Of a stretch of 64,000 nt of DNA, positions 1 to 7,576 are shown piece after piece (within the stretch, counting starts at the first letter, position 1; each line of letters opens with the position of its first letter). The DNA is taken from positions 1-64,000 of the forward strand of contig JAFZZK010000029.1 in NCBI GenBank assembly GCA_017615795.1, in the 5' to 3' direction. The position numbers and the translations under genes were made by a program. Below the pieces are notes generated by a model that saw nothing but the letters and a program-made list of their open reading frames with translations, was not told where the DNA came from and made no database searches. Source of the DNA: Bacteroidales bacterium. Lineage in GTDB: Bacteria > Bacteroidota > Bacteroidia > Bacteroidales > WCHB1-69.

Positions 1-1
1 A

Positions 2-190
2 TATAACGAGAAGCGGCTTAAAATAGCAGAAACCACACTGAAATACATCGTCACCCATCGCAACGATGGTGTTGCAATTAATCAATATTTGATGACAGCT
101 TCCCTGTCGAACATATTAAGGTGCGGTCAATACCCATTGGGGAATGAGAGTTTCACGGAACTTCATTATTTGAATTTAGGAACGAGATAG
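2..190 (+). CDS. 3' end of an unrecognised gene (partial)
   Basis: An open frame enters from the left edge and ends at a TAG at 188-190, giving the last 62 residues of a protein. The peptide is mixed and soluble-looking, with no membrane segment, and I do not recognise its family. It ends 17 bases before the pyrophosphatase-like gene on the same strand and shares the AT-rich composition of the next three genes, so it could be the upstream member of the same transcription unit. The missing N-terminal part would be needed for any assignment. That it is coding is supported only by frame length, composition and position. Confidence 0.45.
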   Translation, partial: YNEKRLKIAETTLKYIVTHRNDGVAINQYLMTASLSNILRCGQYPLGNESFTELHYLNLGTR

Positions 191-207
191 TGCAAAATAG
201 TTGACCT

Positions 208-564
208 ATGGATAATAACATCATAGGAAATATTGTGACCGTAACTGTTGACAGACCTCTGGGAAGTTACCATCCTGTGCATAAGAGACTGTGCTATCCT
301 GTTAACTATGGGTATGTGAAAGGGATTCTGGCCCCTGATGGCGAAGAGCAGGATGCATACATCTTAGGTGTGGACGTGCCCGTAGAGGTCTATACGGGAA
401 AGATTGTGGCAGTCATCCACAGAAAGGATGACATAGAAGATAAGTGGGTGGTTTGTCCTATGGATAGGACTTTCACGCGAGAAAAAATCATGGAGCAGGT
501 AAAGTTCCAAGAACAATATTTCGAAACAGAAATAATATTCGATGATTTGGAGCGTTGCCACTAA
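208..564 (+). CDS. Short family I inorganic pyrophosphatase-like protein
   Basis: This 118-residue protein resembles the core of family I inorganic pyrophosphatases, which hydrolyse PPi to phosphate. Visible signatures are the RPLGSYHP segment near the start, YPVNYGY (matching the family YPANYGY element), the acidic DGEEQDAY segment at the place of the metal-binding DGDPLD motif, and a later Asp/Lys-rich DDIEDKW stretch. Classical bacterial enzymes are about 170-180 residues. The C-terminal part that carries the family Tyr-Lys pair is absent here, so activity is uncertain. It lies 27 bases before a KptA gene and upstream of trpS. TrpRS releases PPi, so removal of that product is a possible link, but this is inference. 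Confidence 0.7.
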   Translation: MDNNIIGNIVTVTVDRPLGSYHPVHKRLCYPVNYGYVKGILAPDGEEQDAYILGVDVPVEVYTGKIVAVIHRKDDIEDKWVVCPMDRTFTREKIMEQVKFQEQYFETEIIFDDLERCH

Positions 565-591
565 CTAATGTTGTCTTAAAATCATTTGCTT

Positions 592-1116
592 ATGTCAGAC
601 ACCCTACATAAAGAAAAACGCTTGGCCTACCTGCTACGCCACGACATTCACTACGCTTTCGACAAACGCGGTTGGCGGGAAGTCAGTGATCTCATTACAA
701 ATCATGGGTTCACTCTTGAAGACGTGATCAATATCGTTGCAAATAGTGAAAAACAGCGATTCGAGTTTTCAGATGACGGTCAATATATCCGTGCTCGACA
801 AGGGCATAGTATTGCCGTGGATGTGGAATTGGAGGAAGCTACACCGCCGGAATATCTGTATCACGGCACCATTGCTGCAAATGTGCCCTCTATTATGGGA
901 AAAGGACTCGTTCCGATGAGTCGTCAATATGTTCACCTGTCGATTGATCAATCCACGGCGTTGAAAGTAGGAAGCCGCAGGAAAGGGGTGGTGATCATTT
1001 TGAAGGTTGCCACAAAAAAAATGTGGGAAGATGGGCACCGATTTTGGCTTTCGCGGAATGGTGTGTGGCTGACGATGGCTGTACCGCCTAAATATCTGGA
1101 AATCATTGAAAAATAA
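592..1116 (+). CDS. kptA: RNA 2'-phosphotransferase (Tpt1/KptA family)
   Basis: KptA/Tpt1 enzymes transfer an internal RNA 2'-phosphate to NAD+, giving ADP-ribose 1'',2''-cyclic phosphate. In eukaryotes this finishes tRNA splicing; the bacterial role is unknown. The 174-residue protein has the family marks in order: LLRH near the start (catalytic Arg-His), a winged-helix-like region, RARQGHS, LYHGT, then a GLVPMSRQYVHLS segment and an Arg-rich SRRKG before the C-terminal strand. An in-frame TTG lies at 586, but the ATG at 592 gives the normal N-terminus and was chosen. It sits 27 bases after the pyrophosphatase-like gene and 21 bases before trpS on the same strand, suggesting one transcript. 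Confidence 0.88.
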   Translation: MSDTLHKEKRLAYLLRHDIHYAFDKRGWREVSDLITNHGFTLEDVINIVANSEKQRFEFSDDGQYIRARQGHSIAVDVELEEATPPEYLYHGTIAANVPSIMGKGLVPMSRQYVHLSIDQSTALKVGSRRKGVVIILKVATKKMWEDGHRFWLSRNGVWLTMAVPPKYLEIIEK

Positions 1117-1137
1117 TCCGTTTAGTTAATAAATAAT

Positions 1138-2154
1138 ATGAGTGGTAATAAAAAAAGACTTCTTTCAGGCCTCCAACCCAGTGGGGAACTGACAATCGGC
1201 AATTATTGTGGCGGTATCAATCAGTTTCTTCAGTATCAAGAACAATACGATTCATTTCTGTTTGTCCCTGATATGCATGCAATAACGGTGCCTCAGAATG
1301 ACCCGATAAAGGTAAAAGAACGGATACGGAGATTCGCCAATCTATATTTGGCTTGTGGATTGAATCCGGATCGTTGCACTTTTTTTATTCAATCTGAAGT
1401 GCCCGCCCATAATCAGCTTGCATGGATTTTGGAATGTCATACTTATATGGGTGAATTGAGCAGGATGACTCAATTTAAAGATAAGAGTTCAAAATATAAC
1501 AATATCGGTTGTGGCCTCTTTACTTATCCTGTTCTTATGGCTGCAGATATCATTCTCTATGATGCCAATGTCGTACCTGTCGGGGCCGATCAGAAACAGC
1601 ACGTGGAATTAGCTCGCGATATTGTTAAAAGAATGAATGGTAAATACGGGTCTTCTTGTCCAGGTGGACAACTTTTCGTTGAACCGACCCCATTAATTGC
1701 AAAAGTCGGTGCAAGAATCAAGGATTTACAAGATCCACTGAAAAAAATGAGCAAATCTGCAGAAAATCCAATGGGATCTATATATTTGTTGGATGATGAT
1801 GCTACGATTAAGAAAAAAATCAACCGAGCTGTGACGGACAATGACGGTAAAATATGGTTTGACGAAGAAGCAAAGCCGGGCATCTCAAATCTTATTACGC
1901 TGTATGCGGCGTTATCTAAAACGCCAATAGAGGATGTGATCAACAGATTTAACGGTATGGAACGCTATGGTGATCTTAAAAAAGAAGTGATTGATGTCGT
2001 TCAATCAGTATTACAACCTGTGAGAGACGAATATTATCGTCTTGAGAAATCCGATTATGTTGATAAAGTGCTTGATAGAGGAAGAGATCGGGCAAAGGAA
2101 ATTGCTTCAAAAAAATATGAACTTATCAGTTCAATTGTCGGGTTCGGACGGTAG
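1138..2154 (+). CDS. trpS: Tryptophanyl-tRNA synthetase
   Basis: Class I aminoacyl-tRNA synthetase that charges tRNA-Trp in the cytoplasm. The 338-residue length is typical of bacterial TrpRS. The N-terminal LQPSGELTIGNY carries the HIGH-equivalent TIGN. A SEVPAH element, GELSRMTQFKDKS and VPVGADQKQH match the TrpRS active-site region, and KMSKS is at about residues 203-207. The overall pattern resembles Firmicutes-type TrpRS. The coding sequence is visibly AT-richer than most of the window, as are the two genes before it. A second, housekeeping TrpRS elsewhere in the genome would make this an accessory copy; that cannot be judged from this window. Confidence 0.93.
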   Translation: MSGNKKRLLSGLQPSGELTIGNYCGGINQFLQYQEQYDSFLFVPDMHAITVPQNDPIKVKERIRRFANLYLACGLNPDRCTFFIQSEVPAHNQLAWILECHTYMGELSRMTQFKDKSSKYNNIGCGLFTYPVLMAADIILYDANVVPVGADQKQHVELARDIVKRMNGKYGSSCPGGQLFVEPTPLIAKVGARIKDLQDPLKKMSKSAENPMGSIYLLDDDATIKKKINRAVTDNDGKIWFDEEAKPGISNLITLYAALSKTPIEDVINRFNGMERYGDLKKEVIDVVQSVLQPVRDEYYRLEKSDYVDKVLDRGRDRAKEIASKKYELISSIVGFGR

Positions 2155-2509
2155 ACACTGACATTGAAAATTCCGCTTAATAATGAGAAATTCTGAATTG
2201 TAGTTTCGCGGCGGCATTTGGTTGTTTGCACGATGGTAGCGAAGGGGCGCGCCCCTTCGCTACGAACGGATGTGTTTTGTGCCGCCGCGCCCCCCCAAAA
2301 AAAAAAGATGCAAAAGGCCTTGATTTGTGCATCAGTTATAAAATTCCCTGATTTGATTGCATTATGGAAGGAAGAATATTCAAATGCAAGCTCTTTCCTT
2401 TTTGATTACGCCGAAAAAATACTGGTTTTTAGATATATATAAAGAATATTGCCAATTTTATCGGGGAATAATCCTATAGATTTGCCATTTTTATTATGGA
2501 ATTGTCATA
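2155..2509. other. Gene-free stretch with palindromes
   Basis: This stretch of about 355 bases lies between trpS and the stop of the minus-strand helicase. The only open frame (from 2218) runs through palindromes and homopolymers and was rejected. The left part holds the nested inverted repeats described separately, followed by a C-run and an A-run near 2290-2307. The right part (2310-2509) is AT-rich, and I see no RNA gene, terminator or promoter that I would defend in it. Confidence 0.6.
2207..2289. repeat. Nested palindrome element
   Basis: A perfect 28-base palindrome with no unpaired loop occupies 2236-2263 and is centred on a GGCGCGCC core. It is enclosed by a second perfect 10-base inverted repeat, with arms 2207-2216 and 2280-2289. 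A C-run and an A-run follow immediately. The right flank (ACGGATGTG near 2266-2274) recurs at 52134-52142 inside another palindromic intergenic region, so the element may belong to a dispersed family. Confidence 0.75.
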
Positions 2510-3934
2510 TCACCCCTCAAACATCTTTTCCTCAAAGTTGATGAGATACACATTCTCGGTGCTGCGCGTGACGGCGGTGTACAGCCAGCGCAGGTACTCC
2601 TTGTCCAGATTCTCTTCCGTGAGGTAACCCTGGTCCACCAGCACGTGCTTCCATTGGCCGCCCTGCGTCTTGTGGCAGGTGAGCGAGTAGGCGAACTTGA
2701 CCTGCACGGCGTTGAGGTATGGGTCGTTTTTGATTTTCAGGAACCGCAACCGCTTGTTGGCGATGTCGGCGTAGTCCTCGGCGATGGCCGCATAGAGCTT
2801 CCGGTTGTCTTCGAAAGGGAGCGAGGGTGCCTCCACTTCAAGGCTCTCCAGAATGATCTTGATGTCGATGTCCGGGTAGTTGGGATAGTCGCAGAGGCGC
2901 ACGGTGACGTCGGCGAAGTGGAAGCCGTAGAGCTCCTGCTGCTTGTGGATGGCCATCACCTCCATGATGTCGCCGTTGGCGATGAAGCCGACTTCGGAGT
3001 CTTCATCGAGCCAGTAGTAGTTGTTCTTGACGGCCATGAGATAGTCGCCGGTGGCGATGCGGTTTTCGCGGTACAGGATGCGGTTCCTTATCTCGCAGTT
3101 GAAGAGATAGGCGCGCTTGTTGGAGCGGGTGATGGCGACGATGTCGTCGCACGCGTTGTGGCTGTATAGGTCGTAGAGCAGGTCCTCGAGTTCGCCGCCC
3201 CGAATGCGGGTGAAGTCGTCAAAGGCCTGTCCGCTGAAGAAGGGGAAGGCGATGTCCTCGCGGCTGATCTTGTCGCGGAGCTTGGTGGCGTTGTAGAGGA
3301 TGCCGGAGTCGTTGGCTTGCCGCACCACGTCGGTGAGCCTTCCGCCGCGCACTTCTACGTCGAAGGCGGCCTTCAGGTAGTCGGCGGAGAGGGCCGGGCT
3401 CTCGGCGGCGTGTACCGGCGGCAGCTGCGCGTCGTCGCCGATCAGGAGCAACCGGTTGTGGGGACTGGAATAGACGAAGTCGATGAGGTCTTCCAGCAGA
3501 CTGCCCATTCCCGGCAGCTCGCTGGCGTTCGACTCGGCGGAGATCATCGAGGCCTCGTCCACGATGAAAAGAGTGTGCATGAGTTTGTTCTCCTTGCGCA
3601 GGAACATGCGCAGTCCGTCGCGCGTGGCCACGCGATAAATCCACTTATGGATGGTGAAGGCCTTGCGTCCGGCGTATTGGGAGATGACCTTGGCGGCGCG
3701 CCCGGTGGGGGCTAAAAGCACCGTGCGCACGCGGATGTCGTCGAGAGCCTTCACCAAGGCACTCACCAAGCTTGTTTTGCCAGTGCCCGCATAGCCTTTC
3801 AGGATGAACAGACGACGGTCCCCTTTTTCATAGATGAAGTCCGACAGGGCAGCGATGGCTTCGTCTTGGCTGCCAGTGGGCACATGCCTGAAATGGCGTC
3901 GGAACAATTCTCGAAACTTGGAATGGCTGAGCAT
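2510..3934 (-). CDS. RecD/PIF1-like ATP-dependent DNA helicase
   Basis: This 474-residue superfamily 1 helicase belongs to the RecD-like group common in Bacteroidota. Motifs in order: GYAGTGKTSL (Walker A, near residue 47), LFIVDEASMI (Walker B/motif II), LLLIGDDAQLPPV (motif III), an AITRSNKRA element, and near the C-terminus SLTCHKTQGGQW and YTAVTRS (motifs V-VI of the UvrD_C_2 domain). It probably unwinds DNA 5' to 3' during repair; partner subunits are not seen. It is the last gene of a minus-strand run, 42 bases after the membrane protein. The ATG at 3934 fits the usual N-terminus of this family. Confidence 0.82.
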   Translation of the reverse strand: MLSHSKFRELFRRHFRHVPTGSQDEAIAALSDFIYEKGDRRLFILKGYAGTGKTSLVSALVKALDDIRVRTVLLAPTGRAAKVISQYAGRKAFTIHKWIYRVATRDGLRMFLRKENKLMHTLFIVDEASMISAESNASELPGMGSLLEDLIDFVYSSPHNRLLLIGDDAQLPPVHAAESPALSADYLKAAFDVEVRGGRLTDVVRQANDSGILYNATKLRDKISREDIAFPFFSGQAFDDFTRIRGGELEDLLYDLYSHNACDDIVAITRSNKRAYLFNCEIRNRILYRENRIATGDYLMAVKNNYYWLDEDSEVGFIANGDIMEVMAIHKQQELYGFHFADVTVRLCDYPNYPDIDIKIILESLEVEAPSLPFEDNRKLYAAIAEDYADIANKRLRFLKIKNDPYLNAVQVKFAYSLTCHKTQGGQWKHVLVDQGYLTEENLDKEYLRWLYTAVTRSTENVYLINFEEKMFEG

Positions 3935-3976
3935 GCGGGTGTGGTGTTTGAAAATTTGTCAAAAAGAGTGGCGTTG

Positions 3977-6028
3977 TCAGTATTGGTCGTGGTAGAACAC
4001 CAACCACTCGGCGTTGCCCTTGAAAAATTCTTGGGGGTTCTTGCCCTGTCGCAGTGCGGTGCTGTCCAAGTAGGCTTTCAGCTCCTGGTTTTTCCAGAGT
4101 TCGTGCTCAAAGTATCGGATGCCGTCCTTGCGGTAGTGCGGGGGCAGATAGTTGAACTGTAAGGGTTCGATGCCGGGAAATAGAATGTTGCTGATGGATA
4201 GCGTGGCGGGCAGCATTCTGTTCCCTGTCAGCATGAAGGATTTCAGGGCGGGCCTGTTCAAAAACCGGATGTTGTCGTAGTGGGCGTTGGAGTGTGCGTG
4301 GAGGGTGTCTCCGTCTATTAGCACCGCACAGGAGTCCTGCTTCGACATGATGGAGACCGCGAAACTGTTGTAGGCGGAATAGTACCCCACGGCAATGGTG
4401 TCGCAGGCTGTTTGGGTAAAGTCCTCGGTAAGGTCAGTGCCTCTGCATCGGAACCAGATAAAGTACAAGTCGTCGCTCTTGGCGCCCTGTTGGCAGGTGA
4501 AGATGCCCACATAGTCGTTGGATTCGTGATACCTCTCGTAGAAGACGTCGTAGTTGGTCTCGTAAATGCCGTCCAAACAGAGGTAGGAGTCGATGCCGGT
4601 GTCGCGGTTGGAACAGATCATTTGGCCGGTGAGGGTGGGTGACACCTGAAAACGCCCGGTCCAGACGGGCATGTCCCCGTTTATGTCGATTTTTTGTTTT
4701 TTGAGGAACTTCTCCACTTGGGTGTAACGAAGGTTTGCACGTCTGACATCATGCATTACCTGATCGTTGGTGTATTGGATCAAGACGGTGACCACCAAAA
4801 GACCGCCCGCAAACAATAACGAGAAAGCCTTTTGCACGACCGGCCATTTTAAAAGATAGTGCCTGCATAGCAGGAAAAGCACGGTTATGGTGAATGCCAT
4901 GCCGAAATTGGCGAAATAGGTCGTCACATAGCTGTCCGGGATATGCAGGGTGTATTTTTGCGAACAACACAGCAATAAGTGGGGCAGGATTGCCATCATC
5001 GCTGAAAGAAGCAAGGCGAACCAAAGTCTCTTGCCTGTTGTCTTGAGGTCAAGCGAGGAGAGAATTCCGCCCAAAATCGCCATGGATAAAAGGCCTTTAG
5101 TCCAAGCCTCTGCTCCGGCATGTGTGAATATGTAGAGAAAATCGTACTTGAAGTGGGGGTCGCCGGTAAGATCGGCAAGGGGAATCCTGTATTGGTGAAA
5201 CGACATTCCGGGAATGGAGTACAGGATGATGTTGGCCCAGGAACGCAATGTCTTGAGTGGATTGAAAGCCCATGTCATGCCAGTGTATGTGGTGGGTGCA
5301 CTCCTGGATACTACAGCATACGTTACGACGAACAATAGTCCGCAGGCTACAAAGGGCATGATTTCTTTGATGAATTTCCGGCGACTCGTCTTGTCTCGAT
5401 AGACGAGGTTGCCATATTGGTCGCGAAGAATAAGATATATGACGACATAGTAAACTAAATATGTTTCGTAGAAGGTGGTGGTTATGAGCATGAACAGAGC
5501 GGATAAGAGTAACACCCAGTATTTTTGTGTCTCCTTGTATCGAAGCAGAAACAACAACGATGTCAGCAAAAACAAGAAGGAGAAGGCGAACCAGAACGGA
5601 TGGCCAATGGTGCCGGAGAAGCCCGTGTGGATGGTGAAGCAGCAAAGCATCGTCAGGGCGGCCAGCTGGGTGGCCGATTCATTGTACGTGTATTTTCGGA
5701 CTAAGACGATGGCGAGCAGGAAGTCGAGGACGATGGGGAGTATGGTGAAAAACAGGAACAATTCATTGGAACGCATGGCAAACGGGAAGTACATGCACCA
5801 ACCTGTAAGCAGGTGGGTGAGTCGGCCGGTAAAGGAAAAATAGTCGTGTCCCAACCTCGGAAGAATGCCAATCCCTGGAAACATCTTGACAGTATGGAGA
5901 AAGGAGATGGCGTCGCTGTTGGTTAGCCCGGTATGCAGCAACGGCAGGAAAGTCGGCACGGCCAGGATTGCCAGCAGCCACCAGATGAGTGAGCTGTGCT
6001 TGTGTCGGTTAATGGTTGCCTTTTTCAT
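3977..6028 (-). CDS. Large polytopic membrane protein, possibly GT-C-like
   Basis: This 683-residue protein has one hydrophobic segment at about residues 12-32, then roughly ten more up to about residue 430, and a soluble C-terminal domain of about 240 residues. After the first membrane segment comes TNSDAISF, an acidic site placed where GT-C glycosyltransferases carry their catalytic Asp. Other loops contain FYETY and GHPFW. The architecture (loop acid, many helices, C-terminal soluble domain) fits a lipid-linked sugar glycosyltransferase of the GT-C fold, but I do not recognise a specific family. It lies 10 bases downstream of birA and upstream of the helicase; the neighbours give no functional clue. 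Confidence 0.6.
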   Translation of the reverse strand: MKKATINRHKHSSLIWWLLAILAVPTFLPLLHTGLTNSDAISFLHTVKMFPGIGILPRLGHDYFSFTGRLTHLLTGWCMYFPFAMRSNELFLFFTILPIVLDFLLAIVLVRKYTYNESATQLAALTMLCCFTIHTGFSGTIGHPFWFAFSFLFLLTSLLFLLRYKETQKYWVLLLSALFMLITTTFYETYLVYYVVIYLILRDQYGNLVYRDKTSRRKFIKEIMPFVACGLLFVVTYAVVSRSAPTTYTGMTWAFNPLKTLRSWANIILYSIPGMSFHQYRIPLADLTGDPHFKYDFLYIFTHAGAEAWTKGLLSMAILGGILSSLDLKTTGKRLWFALLLSAMMAILPHLLLCCSQKYTLHIPDSYVTTYFANFGMAFTITVLFLLCRHYLLKWPVVQKAFSLLFAGGLLVVTVLIQYTNDQVMHDVRRANLRYTQVEKFLKKQKIDINGDMPVWTGRFQVSPTLTGQMICSNRDTGIDSYLCLDGIYETNYDVFYERYHESNDYVGIFTCQQGAKSDDLYFIWFRCRGTDLTEDFTQTACDTIAVGYYSAYNSFAVSIMSKQDSCAVLIDGDTLHAHSNAHYDNIRFLNRPALKSFMLTGNRMLPATLSISNILFPGIEPLQFNYLPPHYRKDGIRYFEHELWKNQELKAYLDSTALRQGKNPQEFFKGNAEWLVFYHDQY

Positions 6029-6038
6029 GATCTTTTTT

Positions 6039-6794
6039 TTAATTTAGAAATACAACTTCTTTGGTGCCACAGCAATGGTGGATGCCCCCGTCATCTTCTA
6101 ATTGCAGTCTCCCGAATTCATCCACCCCCGTGATGGTGGCGGTGACTTCTTGCCCGCCGATGAGGTAACGATGTGGCTCGTTCAGATGGTATAAATGTTC
6201 CAAATATTTTTTGTCTAAAGCGTTAACATTCTCTGTGTCACAGGATAGCAGGATGTATTCCTTGTGTAAGAACGCCTGGTATTGTCGCAGAAAGTCTTCC
6301 ACGACATAGTGATTGCCCGTTTCCAAGAAAAGCGAGGTGGGGTGGGGGATTTCCTCAGGGAACCACTCTTGGTTGAGGTTGATGCCAATGCCTGCGATGG
6401 TGTGATGGATGCGGTCGCCCGACAGGGTGTGCTCGATGAGGATGCCGGCCACCTTCTTGCCGCCAATGTAGATATCGTTGGGCCATTTGATGGCGACATG
6501 GTCGGTGTATTGGCTGATGAATAGGCTGGTGGCCACGGAGAAATATTGGTTGAAAAGAAACTGTCTGGATGCCGGAATGCTTGGCTCAAAATAGAAACTC
6601 ACCAATAGGTTTTTCCCTTCCTCGCTGAACCAGCGGTTGGTGCCCATGCCGCGCCCCGCTGTCTGAAAGTCGGTCCAAAGCGCAAAAAACGGATGGATTT
6701 TCTCCTCTCCGTCACTTGCAGATTGAATGCGGGAAGCGAGTAACTTATTGGTGGAGTGTGTTTTATGAATATGTTCCGTGAGCGTGTCTTTCAT
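6039..6794 (-). CDS. birA: Biotin--[acetyl-CoA-carboxylase] ligase
   Basis: Attaches biotin to the biotin carboxyl carrier protein through biotinyl-5'-AMP. The 251-residue protein has the catalytic core only, without the N-terminal DNA-binding domain of E. coli BirA. Visible motifs are GRGMGTNRW (adenylate-binding GRGRxxxxW), KWPNDIYI, KKVAGILIE and GIGINLN, followed by a short C-terminal SH3-like region. An upstream in-frame ATG exists at 6821, but a TATTTTTG promoter box on the minus strand (6799-6806) lies between the two starts. That makes 6794 the likely start and the message nearly leaderless. The gene is divergent from the DUF4197 lipoprotein gene. Confidence 0.9.
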   Translation of the reverse strand: MKDTLTEHIHKTHSTNKLLASRIQSASDGEEKIHPFFALWTDFQTAGRGMGTNRWFSEEGKNLLVSFYFEPSIPASRQFLFNQYFSVATSLFISQYTDHVAIKWPNDIYIGGKKVAGILIEHTLSGDRIHHTIAGIGINLNQEWFPEEIPHPTSLFLETGNHYVVEDFLRQYQAFLHKEYILLSCDTENVNALDKKYLEHLYHLNEPHRYLIGGQEVTATITGVDEFGRLQLEDDGGIHHCCGTKEVVFLN

Positions 6795-6798
6795 TCGG

Positions 6799-6806
6799 CA
6801 AAAATA
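6799..6806 (-). promoter_or_regulatory. Minus-strand -7 box for birA
   Basis: On the minus strand the bases read TATTTTTG, matching the Bacteroidota TAnnTTTG -7 box. The box ends only four bases before the birA ATG at 6794, so transcription would begin at or almost at the start codon. Confidence 0.55.
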
Positions 6807-6808
6807 AG

Positions 6809-6816
6809 TATCTTTG
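6809..6816 (+). promoter_or_regulatory. -7 box for the DUF4197 lipoprotein gene
   Basis: TATCTTTG matches the TAnnTTTG consensus, about 20 bases before the ATG at 6837. It lies back to back with the birA box, two bases away on the opposite strand. Confidence 0.6.
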
Positions 6817-6836
6817 CGCACTTATTTTGAAAAAAG

Positions 6837-7541
6837 ATGAAAAAAATTAATTTATTGCTTTTGATAGTGACAGCCCTGTTTTTTGCCCAGTCTTGTGTGG
6901 ACGAATCGGGTGAATATGTGCGTCAATTGTTCACGGACGGACAAAAAGAGGCGGCGTTTACTGCGTGTCTCACCACTTCCTCCGACTCTGCCATGGCGCA
7001 TCTGTGTGTGCCCAATGGCTATAGCCAATATCAGGAAGGTGCTTATATGATTGATTTTAACCCATTGCAAACATCTGTATTTCAAACCCTTATAGATAAT
7101 AATTACGGCTATCTGGTAGACTCCATGATTCTGTTGTCCAACAGAGTGGCTGAAAATTGCTCCCCGACAATCATGCGTCCGATCTTCAAGGAGGCCATCT
7201 CCAACCTGAAGTTCTACGACCATGACAATTTAATCAATGGAGGCACGGATGTCATCACGAACTATTTTATCCGTTTTAAGGATGCCGACATGAAATCGGC
7301 TATGCAGAGTCCTGTGTCCATCCGCATGAATCTCTTTGGGGTCAACGATTGTTGGAACCAAATTGTGGCACAGTATTATCAGTTTGAGGGACAGCCTGTT
7401 AGTTTTGATGTGCAGAACTATCTTATTGAAAAGATGTTGGATGGCTTATATGAAGAGATGCGTGTGGAGGAGCTGAACATCAGATCCGATTATTCCCACT
7501 GTGAATCGGCGGACTCCCTGTTGTTTGGGGCAGGATTTTAA
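6837..7541 (+). CDS. DUF4197 lipoprotein
   Basis: This 234-residue protein has a lipoprotein signal peptide: charged MKK, a hydrophobic core and a lipobox ending AQSC at Cys20, so it is probably anchored in the envelope. The mature part matches DUF4197, with NRVAENCSP, a LINGGTDVITNYF segment (family ILNGGD...YF), a Trp-containing CWNQIV segment and the closing LDGLYEEM. The function of DUF4197 proteins is not known. It has its own promoter box and 35 bases separate it from the phosphofructokinase gene. A duplicate function with the downstream gene is not implied. Confidence 0.82.
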   Translation: MKKINLLLLIVTALFFAQSCVDESGEYVRQLFTDGQKEAAFTACLTTSSDSAMAHLCVPNGYSQYQEGAYMIDFNPLQTSVFQTLIDNNYGYLVDSMILLSNRVAENCSPTIMRPIFKEAISNLKFYDHDNLINGGTDVITNYFIRFKDADMKSAMQSPVSIRMNLFGVNDCWNQIVAQYYQFEGQPVSFDVQNYLIEKMLDGLYEEMRVEELNIRSDYSHCESADSLLFGAGF

Positions 7542-7576
7542 TCAAAAGAAAGAAATTAACCAAAAAAATAGATAAA

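Noticed and set aside
2218-2442. Short open frame in the gap after trpS
   Set aside because: It runs through a perfect palindrome and an A-run and gives a meaningless peptide.
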